Position numbers and translations under genes: made by a program. A DNA stretch of 64,000 bases from Equus caballus (lineage: Eukaryota > Chordata > Mammalia > Perissodactyla > Equidae), in assembly GCF_041296265.1 (NCBI RefSeq), contig NC_091687.1:101460001-101524000 (forward strand), read 5' to 3'. Under the pieces are notes generated by a model. That model ran no database searches and was not told the DNA's origin. It worked only from the letters and a program-made list of their open reading frames with translations. The stretch's first letter is position 1; every line of letters starts with the position of its first letter. This document shows positions 58,201 to 64,000 of the stretch, in pieces.

Positions 58201-59220
58201 CAAGACAGAGCGTGTGAGAGAGACAGAGAGGTATATTTTAACTATAGGTCTTCACTCAGACTGCAGAAATAAAAATATGGCTCAGAAATCTGGAGATGTT
58301 GGAAGTGGAGGGCAAAATAAGAAAATTAAAGGAGAGGTATGTCCCGACCCCCAAGTCAAAAATGTTTGTAAGTGAGAAATGTGCAAGGATTATTTGGCAA
58401 TAGCATTGTCTCATTGGGAGATCACCTATTTATCTGAGATGATGTCTTAACTGGGTCTATGGGGCACTTCCTATGAGAGATTCAGAAATGACAGCCTCTC
58501 CTCTGCAGACAAACAGGAGGAACTAGAGAGTGGAGCAATTTTAAGACTGATAAAATACGTATGAGAGAAATCAGTTTATGACACAATCTTGAATTTTTTA
58601 ATTTTTTTCTGTGCCAGGGTCTTGCATAGATTAGAGACATTCTGGCTTCACCCAATCCCAAGCAAACAAAAACAAATGCCAGACAAACCCAAAAATGCCC
58701 ACGGGAGACTGAAAGAAGAAAATGAATTGACATGGGAAATGCATTCATTGGTTAACTACAAAGCCTCTGAGCCTCTAGAACCCTCCGTCTGCGCCTCACT
58801 CATCATCCTCACAAGGCAGTTTGTTGGCTCTATCATGACTGTGTCAGAGCAGAGGAGTCAGCTAACCATCCATGTAGGAGATCAACTGGCTCAGGGTCTA
58901 CAAGGAACTTCAGGGGCCTTGAGGCCCAGGTGCCTCTTCTTAGAAACAGAAGATGCTGAAGGCAGAGGAGAGTGGCTTCCTTACCCTGAGACTGATCTTC
59001 CTTCCCTGCTGCTAAGCTCCTGCCCCACAGATTCTCGGAAATATTGTCTAACCAAACAGGGCCCATTTCTCACTTGTCCAGGAAACAGATGGCCTTGTCT
59101 TATAGGGAAACTCAGCGTCTCTTTTGTTCCTTAGTTTAGCAGAGGAATATTACGATTCCTTAACATGTTTCCAAATGATTATTAGATCCAGAAGAAACCC
59201 TCTAATGATGGTTTTCAAAT
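55253..59220. other. Non-coding duplicated flank (copy B)
   Basis: Aligns with copy A 21854-26325 apart from a 0.5 kb gap at about 58756. It contains the 181-codon frame 58589-59134, whose second half matches the copy-A frame at 25928-26263. No recognised domain. Confidence 0.55.
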
Positions 59221-59224
59221 CCCT

Positions 59225-59440
59225 CAAAATCTATTTTTAGGTACATATTAGGTGCCTTATGTGAGTTAACTGATTTAATTCTTTCAGCTGTCATATGAAG
59301 TAAGGTTTAGTATTCACCTTATTTTGCAGATGGAAGAATTGAGGAACAGAGAGGCACAGATTGGTGACAAAGCTAGTACGCAGCAAGCCAGGATTAGAAC
59401 CCAGGCAATTGGGCTCAGAATCAACGTTTGCTTGTTTGTT
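59225..59440 (-). repeat. MIR SINE (copy B)
   Basis: Duplicate of the MIR at 26325-26560: 'cttattttgcagatggaaga', 'ttgaggaacagagaggcaca', 'aggattagaacccaggcaat'. Confidence 0.85.
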
Positions 59441-59974
59441 TCTTAAACTGTGCTACTCATTAGGATGAAGCTGAGTGTCAAAGTAACTGTTGGAAATGGT
59501 AAGTAATTTCTGAGTTAGTGTGAGAATGGGTCAACTCTGTGCCGCCCCAGATCTGCATCTTTGACAGCCCAGGGCTCTCACTCTCAGAGTGATAAATAGA
59601 AACCTTTACTTTGGGTCAGTGTAAATATCCTGAATATGGCCCCCTTTCCTTTCACAAGAGTCACACTTTCTCTCACATTGGGATATTTGGAATGGCAGAA
59701 CAGCCATTTGAGTTTTGAAACCTACAATTTCTTCTTCAATCGAGGAATGAGGTTACTTTAAAGGATTCCTCCATTTCCTAAATTCCTTTTTAAACTTAAT
59801 TTTAAAAATCAGCATATAGAAACATTGATAGAAATGAAAGTAAAATGTCTGTATTTTATTTAAACTCACAATTAATTTTTTAAAAAGCAAGAGAAATGCT
59901 AAAGAGCTTACTGTACCATGATTTTGTTGACTCCTAATCCCAACAAGTTGGCATTTTTCTTGAATTTTTTGATA

Positions 59975-60235
59975 CCTTTAGTACTATTAATAACAGCTAA
60001 CATTTACTTGACTCTGAATATACACCAGTTTAAGGGTATTTCTTCTTCATGCTATCACTTTCATTCCTAATATAACTCTATTTCGTTGTATTTATTCTTC
60101 GCATCAGCCCTTTACATATTGGTTGTCACCACTTCAGAGACGAAAACAACGAGGCTTAGAATAAGTGACTCAAGTTCATACGGTTCACCTTGCAGAAGTG
60201 AGGTTGGACTCATGGTCTAATCAGTCCTGGTAACC
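59975..60235 (-). repeat. MIR SINE (copy B), longer version
   Basis: Duplicate of 27085-27290, with about 50 bp more in the centre ('ttcctaatataactctattt'). Confidence 0.7.
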
Positions 60236-62970
60236 ATGCTGCCCTCATTGTTATTCAGTATCTTGTGTTCTTCAGTCCCTGATCATCCTCATGCTATGGA
60301 AGAACAGAGAAATGTCTCCATGAAACTTTTCTCCTTATCCTGGGCACGGAAGATATTTTTTTAATATGTAGCTAGAGTGGACATTTAAAGAAATCTTCAT
60401 TTCAGGTCTGTGTCGCTTTATTGTATCTGCCTCAGGCGTTTTCTCAGAGGAAAAAAAATCTGCCTTCTTGAACTGTAAAATTCAAAATGCAAAACCATGC
60501 CAATATTTACAAGGAAAAAAATTGCTTTCCCTTATATTATATTTCTATTTTCCTTGTCCTCACAAATGAGTTGATCAACAACTAGTGTGTGTAGACAGTC
60601 ACCACTCTAGAGCTGTCTCCTCATGACCTTCCTACAACACTGTAAAAAGTGCAGTTGACATCCAGTATTACAATGGTTTGTCTGTAGTTCACTTTTGATG
60701 AAATGAGTCGGTTCACTAAGAATTCTATGTACTTTCTTATTTATTCCTGCCATTTGGAAATTTTTTTCTAGACTATTAGTTTCAATCAGAAGTGTCTTAC
60801 CAAAAAAATTATATGTAAAACTCTATAATTCTAGATTCTTTTAATTATGAAATTTGAATATTCACAGGATCCAAATCATTTGGGAAAAGGATGCTAACAG
60901 CGCGCATATTTGATAGCTGAAGCATTTGTGTGTCCACTCTCCTGGATCACTGGCTGGGTGCAGGAGGAACACACGTGGAGGTCCCAGATGAGCCCACTGG
61001 ACTTTTCCTTTGCTGCTCTCCCAGGATTCCATCTCAGGCCCAGACAGGCTGCCCGGGCCCTGTGCTCAGCCTGCCTGCCCTTCCTCTCCAAGCTCTCGCC
61101 CACACTGCACCTCTGCAGGTCTCCCCTGACTCATGCAAACATGATCTTTAGAAAGAAACTTACTCTTGCCAGCTTCCTGTGTCCTTATTTGCTCCAAAGA
61201 CATGCAAATGGGACTTTTTCTGAAGTCATTATCTAACTTTCTGTCATTATTTCTGTTCCTTGCTTTCCATACGACAAAATGTGCTTATTCAAGAAGAGTC
61301 TTAAAAACTTACAAAACCTCCTTGCACCTGGAGCTCACAGGGATTAAGAGCTCTCTGCCATCCTATTCAGCTTGATTCAGTGGGATCTATTAACACATTT
61401 GGTGTGTCCACAATGGGCCATATTCCATTCTGTCACTACATTTGCATTGTTCAAAAAATTGGCCAATTTCCAATTCATATCTCTGAAAATTGGAAGTTTG
61501 GTATATATCCTTCAACTGTGCTCTGCTTGCATGAAATTAAAATACATCAATTAATGAGTCAAAGTATAGCTACCCACTCAGATAAAATCAATTCAATAAT
61601 ATTGGAGTGACTTTGTAAGATATTTTACCCACCCTAATTTGCTGCTATTTCTTCAGCACTCCAGTGAAGTGTCCGTTCAAAACTTAGGAATTTACTCGAA
61701 GAAGGCCACTCCTCCTTTTAATAAAACACCAAATCAACATAGGCACAGACTCATAAGTTCACATGAGAGCAGGCAATTGTCTCGCGAATTTGCAGTTTCA
61801 TGGCACTCTGATCAAATGTGTCTCCCAGTGAGCACAGTGCAATCACAGGAATATAAATAAAGGGAAAGTTTGGTGTGAGTCATTCCAGCAGAGGCCTTCT
61901 GATTGTAAGAGGCAGGCTGATTGTAAGAGACTTCTTCTAAGAAGCTGATGGAAAGACTTCTGGACAAGATGACAGCTAAATTCCCTGACACTTCTGATTC
62001 TGTATTTACAGGCACTGATTTTATCGTTGTTTTCATGTCTTTCAGTTTTTGACTTGAAATTCCAAGAAGCCATGTTACAGATAAGGAAATTAAAAGGCCA
62101 TTGAAATGTGCTTCTCTGAACGACAAAGGTCACTTCCTTTGACCTGTGCAACATCAGAACTGTGCTCTGCTTATATTCTCCCTCACATTTTGGTGGATGT
62201 GGCCATAATTTTCAACCTGATTTAAATCTGTTTCTACTTTTAGTCAATACAAGATCTTGATCTTTTTCTCTATCAGGACAATTCAGAAAAAAAAGCTCCA
62301 TAAAGAAAAACGGAATTGAGGTTTTCAATATCCCTTTTCCTGTCAAAGGTTAACTTTGATCAAAATGCAGTGACTTATTTCCCCAATTTTAAGCCCTTAA
62401 AATCTGTTCAGATTTGAGATCCCTATTAAAATTTGATGAGGATTACTCTCAGTAAGAGCAGGAATAATGAGCAACTTCAGTTGTATATTATACGCAGATT
62501 ATTCCAAAATGGAAATATCTTGTTTTGTCTCCTGATAATGAGGAAATTTTATTTAAAAACAAATAAAGCAAACAATTTACACAAAGTTAGGTCTCTACAT
62601 AATCACACTCTGTAGAGATAGTGTAGACAGATTTATTTTTAACTTACAGAATTTTCCTCCATATTTGTAAGTAAGCACAAGAGACATATGTATATAAACA
62701 GGTTCATATGTTAAAATATAAGGTGGATCTTATTATAGACATATGCTTTGACTTTATCTGGATAGTTTTTCCTTTCACTATAAGATCTTTATTTTCATTT
62801 TTAATGGCTGCATGGTATTCTGTGTTACAAGCGTAGCCAAATATTTTAATTCATCTGAAATTTATGAACTTCTATGTCAATTCCAATTCTTAAAAATATA
62901 AACAGGCGTAAAATGAATATGCACAATCTCTTGGTTCCTATGGTGTGGGGACATTGGATTTTTTCTATTT
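60236..62970. other. Non-coding copy-B flank with 870-bp private segment
   Basis: About 60431-61297 is absent from copy A; it includes a GC-rich patch at 60940-61130. Two overlapping plus-strand frames (108 and 73 codons) occur in that patch, without recognised similarity. The remainder aligns with copy A 27490-29230. Confidence 0.5.
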
Positions 62971-62974
62971 CTAG

Positions 62975-63250
62975 AACTCACCACATCCTTCCTGCCCAGG
63001 GACTGGCCTTTACTGTTCCTTGTGCAAGGAGCAGTCTACTTGGTTGCAGTCAGGGTGGACTCTCCTTCATCGTTTAGATTCCACCCATGTGTCTCCTCTT
63101 TGAAGAGACCTTTCCTGACAATCCCATCTATAGGAGCTCTTTCAAACCGGGTCGCTGTCTATCATTTACCCTGTTTATTTCCGTCACAGAACTTTTCACT
63201 CTCAACAAATGTTTTCTTAATTTGTTTACTCCTGGTATTTTAGGGGTGGT
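62975..63250 (+). repeat. Probable L2 LINE 3' remnant (copy B)
   Basis: Duplicate of 29230-29515: 'agacctttcctgacaatccc', 'catttaccctgtttatttcc'. Confidence 0.5.
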
Positions 63251-64000
63251 AATTAACCGTGACCTCTCCTTGCTCCAGGTCTGAGAAAATGGAGAAATAG
63301 ACACAGGAATCAGGTAGCAATTTTTAAAATATGTTTTATTAGTGATGTTTATTGGAAAACATAGTTTATATCTTTAATAAAATTTCTCTCTAAATTACAG
63401 TCACAACCATTAGATCACCCCCACCCCCAAAGGGGACAGAACATGCTCCCACAGTCTGTAACCGGAAGGCTAGAAATGTTTCTGACCAAACAGGAGAGCA
63501 GAGAAGGGCCATCCTCAGTGCCTTTTTCCTGTTTCACAAATCATGTCAACTAGAGGACAGAGAGGGCAGGTGAATCCCAAAGTGCTTCATCCGGGGTAGA
63601 GAGGTTCCTCCCCTCCATGGAAATGTGAGGGATGGATGACAGATAGATCACCTACTTGCTCAGAATATGTCTCCCCTTCAGAATATCTCCCTGATCCACT
63701 GCTGTGCCTCCAGAGCTTCCAACAGAGGCTGGAACATGATGCACTCAAGGAATATGTGTTCAGTTATCGTTGAAATGTAAATTTAAACTGTATGAAATTA
63801 TTTACATTCAAAATTAGCAAAGGTTAAAACTGATAATTTGTAGTATTGGTGACCCTGTGGGAAAGAGGCATGATTCTCACACAGCATCAGAGGCAGGAAT
63901 TGTGCAAATTTTCTACCCCCAAGCTGGCAATAGATGTTGAAAGTCTTGAAATGTCTATATCTAGTAAGAACAAACCAACTGATGCTCCTGTGGGCTGCTC
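63251..64000. other. Non-coding copy-B flank to window edge
   Basis: Aligns with copy A 29480-30210, then jumps at about 63958 to copy A 30990-31049. No gene within the window; an OR2A14-like copy is predicted just outside. Confidence 0.6.

Larger units (their letters stand above)
51871..64000 (+). repeat. Segmental duplication, copy B (continues past the edge)
   Basis: Counterpart of 19809-31049. Copy-B-only segments: the L1 body and its nested SINE (about 53000-54315), an ERE (54987-55242), about 50 bp in a MIR (near 60040-60090) and about 60431-61297. It lacks about 0.5 kb at 58756 and about 0.8 kb at 63958 relative to copy A. The last bases of the window still align with copy A near 31049. 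Confidence 0.92.

Overview
This window is mammalian nuclear DNA from an olfactory-receptor (OR) gene cluster. The species is very probably a perissodactyl, most likely a horse-like equid. At least nine SINEs of the tRNA-headed ERE (equine repetitive element) type are scattered through it. The rest is an AT-rich background of old L1/HAL1, MIR, MaLR LTR, ERV1 LTR, Tigger and hAT fossils. Only the OR genes look like real protein-coding genes; the other open frames are short and fall in repeats or non-coding DNA.

Layout. (1) 1-6.5 kb: an intact OR on the minus strand (1928-2863), most like OR2F and its relatives, in otherwise gene-free DNA. (2) 6.5-17 kb: a repeat block of opposed L1 remnants, six EREs, a solo MLT1-type LTR with a perfect 5-bp target duplication, an ERV1-type LTR and a Tigger-type miniature transposon. 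(3) 19.6-31.05 kb: an OR2A12-like pseudogene and about 10.5 kb of 3' flank. (4) 31.82-32.75 kb: an intact OR2A14-like gene. (5) 33-47.9 kb: HAL1, LTR, hAT, MIR, L2 and L1ME fossils. (6) 48.01-48.94 kb: an intact OR2A2-like gene. (7) 49.9-51.06 kb: an L1 3' end on the minus strand. (8) 51.87-64.0 kb: a second, diverged copy of block 3, which starts abruptly inside the OR coding region and runs off the right edge.

The main structural result is the tandem segmental duplication (19.81-31.05 kb against 51.87-64.00 kb). The offset grows from about 32.06 to 32.95 kb, with a maximum near 33.7 kb, because of lineage-specific insertions and deletions. The two pseudogenes share one C-terminal frameshift but otherwise carry different lesions, so most of their decay followed the duplication. 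By extrapolation a second OR2A14-like copy should start roughly 0.77 kb beyond the right edge of the window.

The OR products are seven-helix odorant receptors of the olfactory sensory neuron cilium. They act one per neuron through Golf, adenylyl cyclase III and the CNG channel, so the genes are alternatives rather than partners in a pathway. The gene content (OR2F-like next to OR2A2, OR2A12 and OR2A14) resembles the human 7q35 OR cluster. I see no CRISPR array, operon, tRNA/rRNA gene or novel biochemical system; the interest here is evolutionary.
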